Of a stretch of 64,000 nucleotides of DNA, positions 57,055 to 64,000 are shown in pieces. The translations under genes were made by a program, and so were the position numbers. The notes under the pieces were generated by a model that was given only the letters and a program-made list of their open reading frames with translations, did not search any database and had not been told where the DNA came from. The first letter of the stretch is position 1. Every line of letters begins with the position of its first letter. The stretch lies in contig NZ_FOCB01000001.1 of the NCBI RefSeq assembly GCF_900109995.1, positions 357,970 through 421,969 on the forward strand. Direction: 5' to 3'. Source of the DNA: Pseudomonas sp. ok272 (GTDB taxonomy: Bacteria; Pseudomonadota; Gammaproteobacteria; Pseudomonadales; Pseudomonadaceae).

Positions 57055-57705
57055 ATGGTTCGTCGTACCAAAGAGGAAGCTCAAGAAACCCGCAGCCAGA
57101 TACTCGAAGCGGCAGAAAAAGCCTTTTATGAACGAGGCGTTGCGCGCACGACGCTGGCGGATATCGCCACCCTGGCCGGCGTCACGCGTGGTGCGATCTA
57201 CTGGCACTTCAGCAATAAAGCGGACTTGGTCCAGGCGATGCTCGACAGCCTGCACGAGCCGCTGGCTGACATGGCCCGGGCGAGTGAAAGCGAAGAGGAA
57301 GAGAATCCGCTGGGGTGCATGCGCAAGCTGTTGATTCATCTGTTTCATCAAGTAGCCTTGGACCCGAAGACCCGCCGCATCAATGAGATTCTGTTCCACA
57401 AGTGCGAATTCACTGATGAGATGTGTGATCTGCGCCAGCAGCGCCGCACGATCCACCTGGATTGTAATGTGCGTATCGGCCTGGCACTGCGAAATGCGGT
57501 TAGACAGGGTCAGTTGCCCGAAGACCTCGACACGACCCGCGCCGCGATCAGTATTCATGCCTACATCGACGGTTTGCTGTACCAATGGTTGTTGGCCCCC
57601 GACAGCTTTGAGCTCCACAGCGACGCCGAACACTGGGTCGACGCCGGGCTGGATATGCTGCGCTTGAGCCCCAGCCTGCGACTGACCAGAAGACAACATG
57701 CGTAA
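57055..57705 (+). CDS. ttgR: TetR-family repressor of the RND pump (TtgR/EmhR)
   Basis: A 216-aa TetR regulator. The HTH domain [21 protein letters not shown]...[20 protein letters not shown] and [20 protein letters not shown] nearly equals that of TtgR, and the ligand domain keeps [17 protein letters not shown]...RQ. It represses the pump until a drug or plant compound binds. It is divergent from ttgABC across a 266-bp gap with the operator. Confidence 0.93.
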   Translation: MVRRTKEEAQETRSQILEAAEKAFYERGVARTTLADIATLAGVTRGAIYWHFSNKADLVQAMLDSLHEPLADMARASESEEEENPLGCMRKLLIHLFHQVALDPKTRRINEILFHKCEFTDEMCDLRQQRRTIHLDCNVRIGLALRNAVRQGQLPEDLDTTRAAISIHAYIDGLLYQWLLAPDSFELHSDAEHWVDAGLDMLRLSPSLRLTRRQHA

Positions 57706-57888
57706 TAGAACCCGTTTGTGTCAACACCCACGGTAGTTGACGCCCGGACTTTACCTGCCGCTGACAAAGGGGTGCTTTTATATACGCACACCCGGTCGCT
57801 TGATAGGTAGCGGACTGCGTATTTTGTAGGGAAATTGTGTCATCGAGGTGAACGTGTGTGAGCCGCCCGCGGTTCATCACCGTTCAAT

Positions 57889-57924
57889 GCAAAAGCCCCG
57901 GCGCTTTCGAGTCGGGGCTTTTGC
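57889..57924. terminator. Terminator between ttgR and xenB
   Basis: Stem GCAAAAGCCCCG / CGGGGCTTTTGC with a 12-nt loop. T and A tracts within the arms allow bidirectional action for the converging ttgR and xenB transcripts. Confidence 0.85.
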
Positions 57925-57940
57925 GTTTCAGTGGTCAGGC

Positions 57941-58990
57941 TTAGAGCGTTGGGTAGTCGATGTAGCCGACCGCGCCCTTGCTATAGAAGGTTTCCGGGTG
58001 GGCTTCGTTGAGCGGGGCATCGGCCTTCAGGCGCGCTGGCAAGTCCGGGTTGGCGATGAACGGCACGCCGAACGCCACTGCATCGGCCTTGCCACTGGCC
58101 AGCCAGGCGTTGGCGCTCTGCTGGGTGAACCCCTCGTTGGCAATGTACGGGCCGCCGAAGGCTTCTTTCAGGCGCGGGCCGAGGCTGTCGTCGGCTGCGT
58201 GTTCGCGGGCGCAAATGAACGCGATGCCGCGCTTGCCCAGCTCGCGGGCGACGTAGAGGAAGGTTTCGGCGCGGTTGGCGTCGCCCATGTCATGGGCATC
58301 GGCGCGTGGCGCCAGGTGCACGCCGACCCGGCCGGCGCCCCACACCTCGATCGCCGCATCCGTCACTTCCAGCAGCAGGCGCGCCCGGTTCTCCAGGGAG
58401 CCACCGTAGTGATCGGTGCGCTGGTTGGTGCTGCTTTGCAGGAACTGGTCGAGCAGGTAGCCGTTGGCGCCATGGATCTCCACACCGTCGAAACCGGCGG
58501 CCTTGGCGTTCTCGGCACCGGTGCGATAAGCGTCGACAATGTCGGCGATCTCCGCGGTTTCCAGGGCGCGCGGCGTTGGGTAGTCGGCCAATGGGCGAAC
58601 CAGGCTGACGTGGCCCTTGGGCTGGATGGCGCTGGGGGCCACGGGTGTTTCACCGTCAAGGTAGGACGGATGGGAAATCCGCCCCACGTGCCACAGTTGC
58701 AGGAAGATTTTACCGCCGGCACCGTGCACCGCCTTGGTCACGTTGCCCCAGCCGCGTACCTGGTCGTTGGACCAGATGCCCGGCGTGTCCGGGTAGCCAA
58801 CGCCCATTGGCGTCACCGAGGTCGCTTCGCTGAGGATCAGGCCGGCGCTGGCACGTTGTACGTAATACTCGGCCATCAGTGCATTGGGCACACGGCCCTC
58901 GTCGGCGCGGCAGCGGGTCAGCGGAGCCATGATAATCCGGTTGGCCAATTCGACGTCGCCAAGTTTGATTGGATCGAAAATAGTCGTCAT
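57941..58990 (-). CDS. xenB: Old yellow enzyme-family alkene reductase (XenB-like)
   Basis: A 349-aa FMN oxidoreductase. IIMAPLTRCRADEGRVPNAL, the substrate-binding HGANGYLLDQFLQSSTNQRT DHYGGS and GVPFIANPDLP are OYE signatures. Xenobiotic reductase B of P. fluorescens is closely similar and reduces nitrate esters, TNT and activated alkenes. ATG 58990 is preferred over 59041. It is the last gene of a three-gene unit with an MFS exporter and an ArsR-type regulator, 22 bp after the MFS gene. Confidence 0.9.
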   Translation of the reverse strand: MTTIFDPIKLGDVELANRIIMAPLTRCRADEGRVPNALMAEYYVQRASAGLILSEATSVTPMGVGYPDTPGIWSNDQVRGWGNVTKAVHGAGGKIFLQLWHVGRISHPSYLDGETPVAPSAIQPKGHVSLVRPLADYPTPRALETAEIADIVDAYRTGAENAKAAGFDGVEIHGANGYLLDQFLQSSTNQRTDHYGGSLENRARLLLEVTDAAIEVWGAGRVGVHLAPRADAHDMGDANRAETFLYVARELGKRGIAFICAREHAADDSLGPRLKEAFGGPYIANEGFTQQSANAWLASGKADAVAFGVPFIANPDLPARLKADAPLNEAHPETFYSKGAVGYIDYPTL

Positions 58991-59012
58991 AAGAAATATG
59001 CCTCGAAAGTGA

Positions 59013-60179
59013 TCAAAGAGTTGCCGGGGCCAGCTCGGCATCGCCGCGCTGACGGAACGTAATCAGGGTTACCACCAGGGCCAGGATCGCCAGCACCGCA
59101 GCGGCCAGGGGCACGCGGGTGAGGCCGAAACCGTGGGCGATGACACTGCCGCCGACCCAGGCGCCGAAGGCATTGCCCAGGTTGAAAGCGCCGATATTGA
59201 GGGTCGACACCAGGTTGGGCGCAGCCTTGCCGAAGGCCACCACGTTGACTTGCAGCGCCGGTACGGCGGCGAAGGCGGCGGTGGCCCAGAGGAACAGGGT
59301 GATTTCGGTGGGGATCAGGGCAACGCTGGTCCAGCTCAGTGCGGTCGAGATCACGGCCATGGCGATGAACACACCGATCAGGGTCGCGGCCAGGCGTTTG
59401 TCCGCCAGCTTGCCACCGATGATGTTGCCCACCGTCAGGCCCAGGCCGATCAGCAGCAGGGTCCAGGTCACGCCCTTGGGCGAGACGCCGGTCACGTCAC
59501 CGAGCAGCGGCGCGACGTAGGTGAAGAGGGTGAACATGGACGCCGAGAACAGCACGGTCATGCTCAGCGACAACCAGATCCCGGCACCCTTGAGGGCGGC
59601 CAGTTCGGCGCGCATGTCGAGTTTTTCTTCATCGCCCTTGGCCGGCAGGAAGCGGATCAGGCCGATCAGCGCGACCACACCAATCACGGTCACCGCCCAG
59701 AAGGTCGAGCGCCAGCCCGCTTCCTGGCCCAGCGCGGTGCCCAGGGGTACGCCCAGCACGTTGGCCAGGGTCAGGCCGGTGAACATCAGGGCCACGGCGG
59801 ACGCCCGCTTGTTGGCCGGCACCAGGCTGGCGGCCACGACCGAGCCGATGCCGAAGAACGCGCCATGGCACAGGGCTGTGACCACGCGGGCAAACATCAG
59901 CACGTTGTAGTCACTGGCCATCGCACACAGCAGGTTGCCGATGATGAAGATGCCCATCAACGCTACCAGTGCCGCCTTGCGTGGCAGCTTGGCGGTGGCC
60001 AGTGCCATGAAGGGCGCACCGATGGCCACGCCCAGGGCGTAGCCGGTCACCAGCCAGCCGGCGCCGGGGATCGACACACCCAGGTCGGCCGCCACATCGG
60101 GCAGCAGGCCCATGATGACGAATTCGGTGGTGCCGATGGCGAAGGCACTCAAGGCCAGTATGAGAAGCGGGAGGGGCAT
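59013..60179 (-). CDS. MFS drug/sugar exporter, AraJ/YdhP-like
   Basis: A 388-aa 12-helix transporter. FAIGTTEFVIMGLLPDVAAD LGVSIPGAGWLVTGYALGV is diagnostic of the DHA1 AraJ/YdhP group. Located between arsR and xenB in one direction, it likely exports a compound related to that detoxified by XenB. Substrate unknown. Confidence 0.9.
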   Translation of the reverse strand: MPLPLLILALSAFAIGTTEFVIMGLLPDVAADLGVSIPGAGWLVTGYALGVAIGAPFMALATAKLPRKAALVALMGIFIIGNLLCAMASDYNVLMFARVVTALCHGAFFGIGSVVAASLVPANKRASAVALMFTGLTLANVLGVPLGTALGQEAGWRSTFWAVTVIGVVALIGLIRFLPAKGDEEKLDMRAELAALKGAGIWLSLSMTVLFSASMFTLFTYVAPLLGDVTGVSPKGVTWTLLLIGLGLTVGNIIGGKLADKRLAATLIGVFIAMAVISTALSWTSVALIPTEITLFLWATAAFAAVPALQVNVVAFGKAAPNLVSTLNIGAFNLGNAFGAWVGGSVIAHGFGLTRVPLAAAVLAILALVVTLITFRQRGDAELAPATL

Positions 60180-60213
60180 GGGTATTTCCTTGTTGGCCGA
60201 CTGACGTTAAGGG

Positions 60214-60519
60214 TCAGAGCTCTTTACTGAGTGTGCCGAGAAACGCCTCGATGGTTTCCTCGTTGCGTTTGAAAAAGTGCCATTGGCCGACTTTGCGGCT
60301 GCTGATCAGACCGGCGCGTTGCAGGGTCGCCAGGTGTGCAGACACCGTGGACTGCGACAGGCCGCAACGTTGATCGATCTGCCCGGCGCAGACGCCGTGC
60401 TCATTGCTGTGGGACTGGTCGGGGAATTCGATAGTCGGATTCTTCAGCCAGTGCAGGATTTCTCGCCGTACTGGGTGTGCCAGGGCTTTTATTATTTCGT
60501 CGAGGTCGATGGTGGACAT
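60214..60519 (-). CDS. ArsR-family transcriptional regulator
   Basis: A 101-aa winged-HTH regulator: IIKALAHPVRREILHWLKNP and GLSQSTVSAHLATLQRAGLI. Two Cys (GVCAGQIDQRCGLS) at the DNA-recognition region could sense electrophiles or redox, as in some ArsR-like repressors. It heads the xenB operon and probably binds the TATATCG/CGATATA dyads upstream. Confidence 0.88.
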   Translation of the reverse strand: MSTIDLDEIIKALAHPVRREILHWLKNPTIEFPDQSHSNEHGVCAGQIDQRCGLSQSTVSAHLATLQRAGLISSRKVGQWHFFKRNEETIEAFLGTLSKEL

Positions 60520-60544
60520 GGCAGGGCTCGGGTGGGTATAGCGT

Positions 60545-60588
60545 TATATCGCGATAAGGCGAACTTTAAATCGTTAGTTCGCGATATA
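60545..60588. promoter_or_regulatory. Inverted repeat TATATCGCGA/TCGCGATATA, candidate ArsR operator
   Basis: Two perfect 10-bp arms at 60545-60554 and 60579-60588 lie 26-69 bp upstream of the arsR-type start. A related shorter dyad TATATCG-N8-CGATATA is at 60625-60646. Their shared core favours one regulator acting on both arsR and divergent acpH. Confidence 0.68.
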
Positions 60589-60624
60589 CCAATATGATTT
60601 GGTTCTGATGTCCGCTTAAATCGG

Positions 60625-60646
60625 TATATCGGGTTATAACGATATA
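60625..60646. promoter_or_regulatory. Second dyad TATATCG-N8-CGATATA upstream of acpH
   Basis: The arms (60625-60631 and 60640-60646) are perfect 7-mers 27 bp before the acpH start, sharing TATATCG with the arsR-proximal dyad. Confidence 0.6.
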
Positions 60647-60672
60647 TGGGGCGCAGTGCTAAGCTACGCGTC

Positions 60673-61257
60673 ATGAACTATCTCGCACATCTACACCTCG
60701 GCGGCCAGCGTCCCGGGCAATTGCTCGGCAGCCTGTATGGCGATTTCGTCAAAGGGCGGCTGCAAGGGCAATTCAACCCGGAGATCGAGCGCGCCATCGC
60801 GTTGCATCGACACATCGACGTGTTTACCGACCGCCATGTCCTGGTGGACGCCGCGTTGTCGCGCTTCACCCTGACCCGGCGCCGTTATGCGGGGATCGTC
60901 CTCGATGTGTTTTTCGACCATTGCCTGGCACGGGACTGGACGCTGTATGCCGACTCGCCGTTGGATCAGTTCACCTCGGGTGTGTACCGGGTGCTGTCGG
61001 CCGAGCCTCAACTGCCTGAACGCCTGGCGCGGATCGCACCGTACATGGCGGCCGATGATTGGCTGGGCTCGTATCGCGACTTCGCGGTGCTGGATCAGGT
61101 GCTGCGCGGGATTTCCCGACGCCTGTCGCGGCCCGAGGAATTGGCCTTGGCGATGCAGGAGTTGGAGCGCCTGTATGAGTCGTTGAGCGAGGACTTTCGC
61201 GGTTTCTATCCACAGTTGCAGGCGTTCTCCCACGATCGACTGACAGCGCAGAACTGA
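60673..61257 (+). CDS. acpH: Acyl carrier protein phosphodiesterase
   Basis: A 194-aa HD-like hydrolase (AcpH) that removes 4'-phosphopantetheine from ACP. MNYLAHLHLGGQRPGQLLGS and ALHRHIDVFTDRH, with DVFFDHCLARDW, hold the conserved His/Asp residues. ATG 60673 is preferred over 60646. It is alone, divergent from arsR. Confidence 0.9.
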   Translation: MNYLAHLHLGGQRPGQLLGSLYGDFVKGRLQGQFNPEIERAIALHRHIDVFTDRHVLVDAALSRFTLTRRRYAGIVLDVFFDHCLARDWTLYADSPLDQFTSGVYRVLSAEPQLPERLARIAPYMAADDWLGSYRDFAVLDQVLRGISRRLSRPEELALAMQELERLYESLSEDFRGFYPQLQAFSHDRLTAQN

Positions 61258-61315
61258 AAGTGGGAACGAGTTCGCTCCCCCAAGGAGTCTCTATTCCTTT
61301 AGTTGAATCATCTGC

Positions 61316-62107
61316 TCAGGCTGCAATGGCCGGTCGCATCGGTGTTTGCTGGGTGAGTGGGCTCGCCCCAAACAACGCCAGATGCACCGCCTGCTGCGCC
61401 TCGAACGCCAGCGCTGCACGCTCGCGGCCCTGGCAGGCAATCGGGCGCAGCAGGTGAATCTCGACATCGCCCTGGTCGTGAGTGAACAGGCGCATCAGGT
61501 GCGACAGCAGGTCGTCGTCGCCAATGAAAGGGGCCAGCGGGTCGACCTGGCCATCGCGCAGGTAACGAATCGCCACCGGTTGCAGTGACACCTGCGCGTC
61601 GATGGCGGCCGACAGCAGGCGGCCATGGAAGGTGCGCAGCGAGCGGCCATCGGTGGTGGTGCCTTCGGGGAACATCAGCAGAGCATGCTGTTGTGCCAGG
61701 TGGCGGCTCATCTGTGTGCGAATCAACTGGCTGTCGCCCGCACCCCGGCGGATGAACAGGCTGCCGGCCTTGGCGGCGAGCCAGCCGGCCACCGGCCAAG
61801 TGCGTACTTCGGCCTTGGACAGGAACGACAGCGGGGTGAGCATGCCCAGCAACGGGATGTCGGTCCAGGACACGTGATTGCTGACCCAGAGCATCGGCTG
61901 GCGCGGCAACGGTCCGTGCACCGTGACGCGAAACGGCAAGGCATGGCTCAGGCGACTCATGAAGAACTGCGACCAGCGCTGGCGCCGCACCATCGAGTTG
62001 GCCACCCCCAGGCGTTCGAGCAGGCCAAACACCCCGGCCATGCTCAACCCCAGCGCCACCACCCCGAGCACTCGCGCAATCCGCGCGTACACCCGCAGCC
62101 GGCTCAT
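61316..62107 (-). CDS. olsA: Lyso-ornithine lipid O-acyltransferase OlsA
   Basis: A 263-aa PlsC-like acyltransferase. The HX4D motif is NHVSWTDIP, followed by FIRRGAGDS and LLMFPEGTTTDGRSLRTFHG RL. An N-terminal helix (about 10-32) anchors it. It acylates lyso-ornithine lipid made by OlsB. Its start overlaps the olsB stop by one base (TAATG). Confidence 0.9.
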   Translation of the reverse strand: MSRLRVYARIARVLGVVALGLSMAGVFGLLERLGVANSMVRRQRWSQFFMSRLSHALPFRVTVHGPLPRQPMLWVSNHVSWTDIPLLGMLTPLSFLSKAEVRTWPVAGWLAAKAGSLFIRRGAGDSQLIRTQMSRHLAQQHALLMFPEGTTTDGRSLRTFHGRLLSAAIDAQVSLQPVAIRYLRDGQVDPLAPFIGDDDLLSHLMRLFTHDQGDVEIHLLRPIACQGRERAALAFEAQQAVHLALFGASPLTQQTPMRPAIAA

Positions 62108-62862
62108 TACACGGCCGCCTTGAAGTGCTTGGCGTAGCGCGGGCAGAGCTCGTCACGCTTGAGCAGGATAAACACGTCGGCCACCTGGAATTCCTCGTCC
62201 CAGCACGGCTCACCGCAAATCTTCGCCCCCAGGCGCATGTAGGCCTTGAGCAGCGGCGGCATTTCGGCGATCACGTTGGCGGGGATGTCGAGGCTGGGCA
62301 ACGGCTTCTTCGGCACGGCGCGCAGGTGCTCGGTGCACAGGTAGCGTTCGCGCAGGCGCTGCATGATGGCGTGTGCCTGGATCCCGCCGTCCTGCATCGC
62401 AATACTCGCGCAGCCCATCAGGTAGCGGTAGCCGCCCTGGTTCAGCACCTCGGCCAATTCACTCCAGAGCACCGCGATGGTGCCGCCGTTACGATAGGCC
62501 GGGTCGACGCAGGTCCGGCCAATCTCCAGGATCGGGCCCTGGAGGTGGATCAGCCCGTGCAGGCTGAATTCTTCTTCGCTGTAGAACTTGCCCAGGCTGC
62601 TGGCGGCCGTATGGTCGAGCAGGCGGGTGGTGGCCACCAAGTGCCCGGTATTCAGGTCGCGCACACCAATGTGGGTGCAGTGAACATCGTAGTCATCCAT
62701 GTCCAGACCCCGTTCCGCGCCCTTGAGCTTGGCGTTGAACTCAGCACTGAAAACCTTGAAGCGCAGGGCCTGGGCTTGTTGCAAGGCCTGGGCGCCGATC
62801 AGGCGTTCGGCTTGCAGGCGGCGTTCCGTGCCGGTGTCGCTGATGTTGGCGATCTGAGTCAT
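62107..62862 (-). CDS. olsB: Ornithine N-alpha-acyltransferase OlsB
   Basis: A 251-aa GNAT-like enzyme using 3-hydroxyacyl-ACP to acylate ornithine, the first step to ornithine lipid. [40 protein letters not shown] and [22 protein letters not shown] are family features. ATG 62862 (MTQIANISD) is preferred to the earlier 62958. The olsBA unit is divergent from an acyl-CoA dehydrogenase-like gene. Confidence 0.92.
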   Translation of the reverse strand: MTQIANISDTGTERRLQAERLIGAQALQQAQALRFKVFSAEFNAKLKGAERGLDMDDYDVHCTHIGVRDLNTGHLVATTRLLDHTAASSLGKFYSEEEFSLHGLIHLQGPILEIGRTCVDPAYRNGGTIAVLWSELAEVLNQGGYRYLMGCASIAMQDGGIQAHAIMQRLRERYLCTEHLRAVPKKPLPSLDIPANVIAEMPPLLKAYMRLGAKICGEPCWDEEFQVADVFILLKRDELCPRYAKHFKAAV

Positions 62863-62967
62863 TGCGAATCTCCATACGGACTGTTCACCCGTCATGGGTT
62901 GCAGTCGATCGACTTTGTTGTGCAAAGTCAGGCTATGTAGCCCCGGTGTCATCGCCATGAAGCTTTG

Positions 62968-62985
62968 GTGATGCTTGTGTGACAG
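62968..62985 (-). promoter_or_regulatory. Possible Pho box upstream of olsB
   Basis: Minus-strand CTGTCACACAAGCATCAC has the 7-4-7 layout of a PhoB site (CTGTCAT-N4-CTGTCAY): the first half matches 6 of 7 and the second 4 of 7. It is 106 bp before olsB. Ornithine lipids replace phospholipids under phosphate starvation in pseudomonads, which makes this plausible but unproven. Confidence 0.35.
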
Positions 62986-63002
62986 CCTTTGAGGAACCTC
63001 CT

Positions 63003-63890
63003 ATGCCTTGGCAAGCCCTGTTGAGCAACACTGCGCGATTGCCCGAAAACGCTGACCTGGCGGAGGGTTACGCGACCTTGCTGCACGAACTGGGAGTGGT
63101 GACACCGTTTGAATTGGCCGTGCGCGGCGGGCGGATGATGGCCACGCCGGGCCTGGCGTTCCTGGTGGGTTACCAGGCGGCCCTGCGCATGTTGTGGCCC
63201 AGTGCGCCGCAAACCCTGGGGGCGATGTGTGCGACCGAACAGCGCAGCCTGCGCCCGGCCGACATGCAGACCCGCCTGGTCGGGTTGCGGTTGAGCGGCC
63301 GCAAGGACTTCGTCACCGCCGGTGATGCCGCCGACTGGATGCTGGTGGCCGCCCGCAACGAGGAGGAGGGCGAACCACCGCGCCTGAGCCTGGCGGTGGT
63401 GTATTGCGGCGAGTTGGGCGTGCGGGTCGAGAAGCTCCCGGCCATCGCCTTGATGCCGGACATCAGCCATGGCCGCTTGTACCTGGACAACGCAGGGTGC
63501 GAATTGCTGGCCGGCGATGGCTGGGACGCCTACGTCAAACCCTTTCGCACCCTGGAAGACATCTACGTGCTCAGCGCCCTGTGCGCCTGGTTGTACGGCG
63601 TCGGCCATGACAGCGGCTGGCCGCAAGGGCTGCAACTGCAATTGCTGGCCGTGTTGGCCGGGTGCAGCGAGGCCAGCCGCCAGCCGCCCACCAGCAGCGT
63701 CGGGCATGTGTTGCTGGGTGGGTTGTTTGCGCAGTTCGAGGCCTTGAAGGCTGCACTCGATCAAGCCTTCGCCGCTGGCTCGCCGCACTGGGCGACCTTG
63801 TGGGCGCGTGATCAAGCGGTGTTGAGCCTGGCAGCCGGGGCGCGGGCCAAGCGACTGGCCAAGGCGTTGGCGGGGTTTGTGCCCGGCTGA
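63003..63890 (+). CDS. Acyl-CoA dehydrogenase-like protein
   Basis: A 295-aa protein resembling part of acyl-CoA dehydrogenases: GYATLLHELGVVTPFELAVR GG (N-terminal helical region), LVGLRLSGRKDFVTAGDAAD W (middle beta domain) and a helical C-terminus. It is shorter than typical ACADs (about 380 aa) and I cannot see the catalytic Glu. It is divergent from olsBA. Function unknown. Confidence 0.7.
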   Translation: MPWQALLSNTARLPENADLAEGYATLLHELGVVTPFELAVRGGRMMATPGLAFLVGYQAALRMLWPSAPQTLGAMCATEQRSLRPADMQTRLVGLRLSGRKDFVTAGDAADWMLVAARNEEEGEPPRLSLAVVYCGELGVRVEKLPAIALMPDISHGRLYLDNAGCELLAGDGWDAYVKPFRTLEDIYVLSALCAWLYGVGHDSGWPQGLQLQLLAVLAGCSEASRQPPTSSVGHVLLGGLFAQFEALKAALDQAFAAGSPHWATLWARDQAVLSLAAGARAKRLAKALAGFVPG

Positions 63891-63898
63891 CGGGCCTC

Positions 63899-63990
63899 TT
63901 CGCGGGCAGGCCCGCTCCCACGATTGAGCGAGTTGAATCACATTGTGGTGAGCGGCCACAAAACCCTGTGGGAGCGGGCTTGCTCGCGAA
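63899..63990. repeat. REPIN at the window end
   Basis: TTCGCGGGCAGGCCCGCTCC (from 63899) and GTGGGAGCGGGCTTGCTCGC (63968 onward) are inverted REP copies about 46 bp apart, right after the acyl-CoA dehydrogenase-like gene. Confidence 0.85.
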
Positions 63991-64000
63991 GACGTCATCC

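Noticed and set aside
1..64000. tRNA, rRNA, CRISPR array or prophage
   Set aside because: No cloverleaf-like gene ending in CCA, no spaced direct repeats, and no phage structural or integrase genes were recognised in either strand.

Overview
The window looks like chromosome from a member of the Pseudomonas fluorescens group. It has GC-rich coding with Pseudomonas-typical small proteins. A beta-ketoadipate (pca) cluster, a TtgABC/EmhABC-type RND pump with its TetR regulator, an olsBA pair and many REP palindromes (core GTGGGAGCGAGC) all fit. No rRNA, tRNA, CRISPR array or complete insertion sequence was recognised.

Layout. 1-11.6 kb: envelope and housekeeping genes (two OmpA-domain lipoproteins, DUF1145 plus a glycine-rich exported protein, CopD-like membrane protein, DinG helicase, a GH50-like exported glycosidase, a serine beta-lactamase-like hydrolase, PdxH, SlyB-like lipoprotein). 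11.7-14.2 kb: an accessory toxin island. It holds a pyocin_S-domain protein with a colicin E3-type 16S rRNase C-terminus, three related immunity-like genes, and two decayed E3-type toxin tips not previously delimited as genes. One tip has TGA where tryptophan is expected; the other is split by a ~159-bp MITE flanked by CTAG duplications. 14.2-23.5 kb: NhaA, a cysteine synthase-like enzyme, an FAD oxidoreductase, a divergent SDR/LysR pair, and a bufferin (copper RiPP) operon bufABCD. 23.5-28.5 kb: complete branched-chain amino acid ABC transporter. 29.5-31.7 kb: an orphan 733-aa protein carrying the GTPase signatures of the FtsZ/tubulin superfamily. 31.9-43.4 kb: dehydrogenase, MHYT-GGDEF-EAL protein (MucR-like), MFS transporter, RapA, small Pseudomonas proteins including CcoM, a REP-rich ~1-kb non-coding tract with a larger intergenic repeat, and a Pit phosphate transporter.

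44.6-51 kb: pcaR, pcaIJF, pcaT, pcaD, with PcaR-box-like sequences upstream of pcaR and pcaI; pcaB and pcaC are absent from the places they usually occupy. 51-57.7 kb: tripartite RND efflux pump, divergent from its TetR regulator, with a recognisable TtgR-type operator between them. 57.9-60.5 kb: arsR-type regulator, MFS exporter and xenobiotic reductase in one operon, with TATATCG/CGATATA dyads upstream. 60.7-64 kb: AcpH, the ornithine-lipid pair OlsB/OlsA, an acyl-CoA dehydrogenase-like protein and a terminal REP pair.

The most interesting material is the layered toxin/immunity array, the FtsZ/tubulin-like orphan and the bufferin operon. All assignments come from reading sequence motifs; no database search was run.
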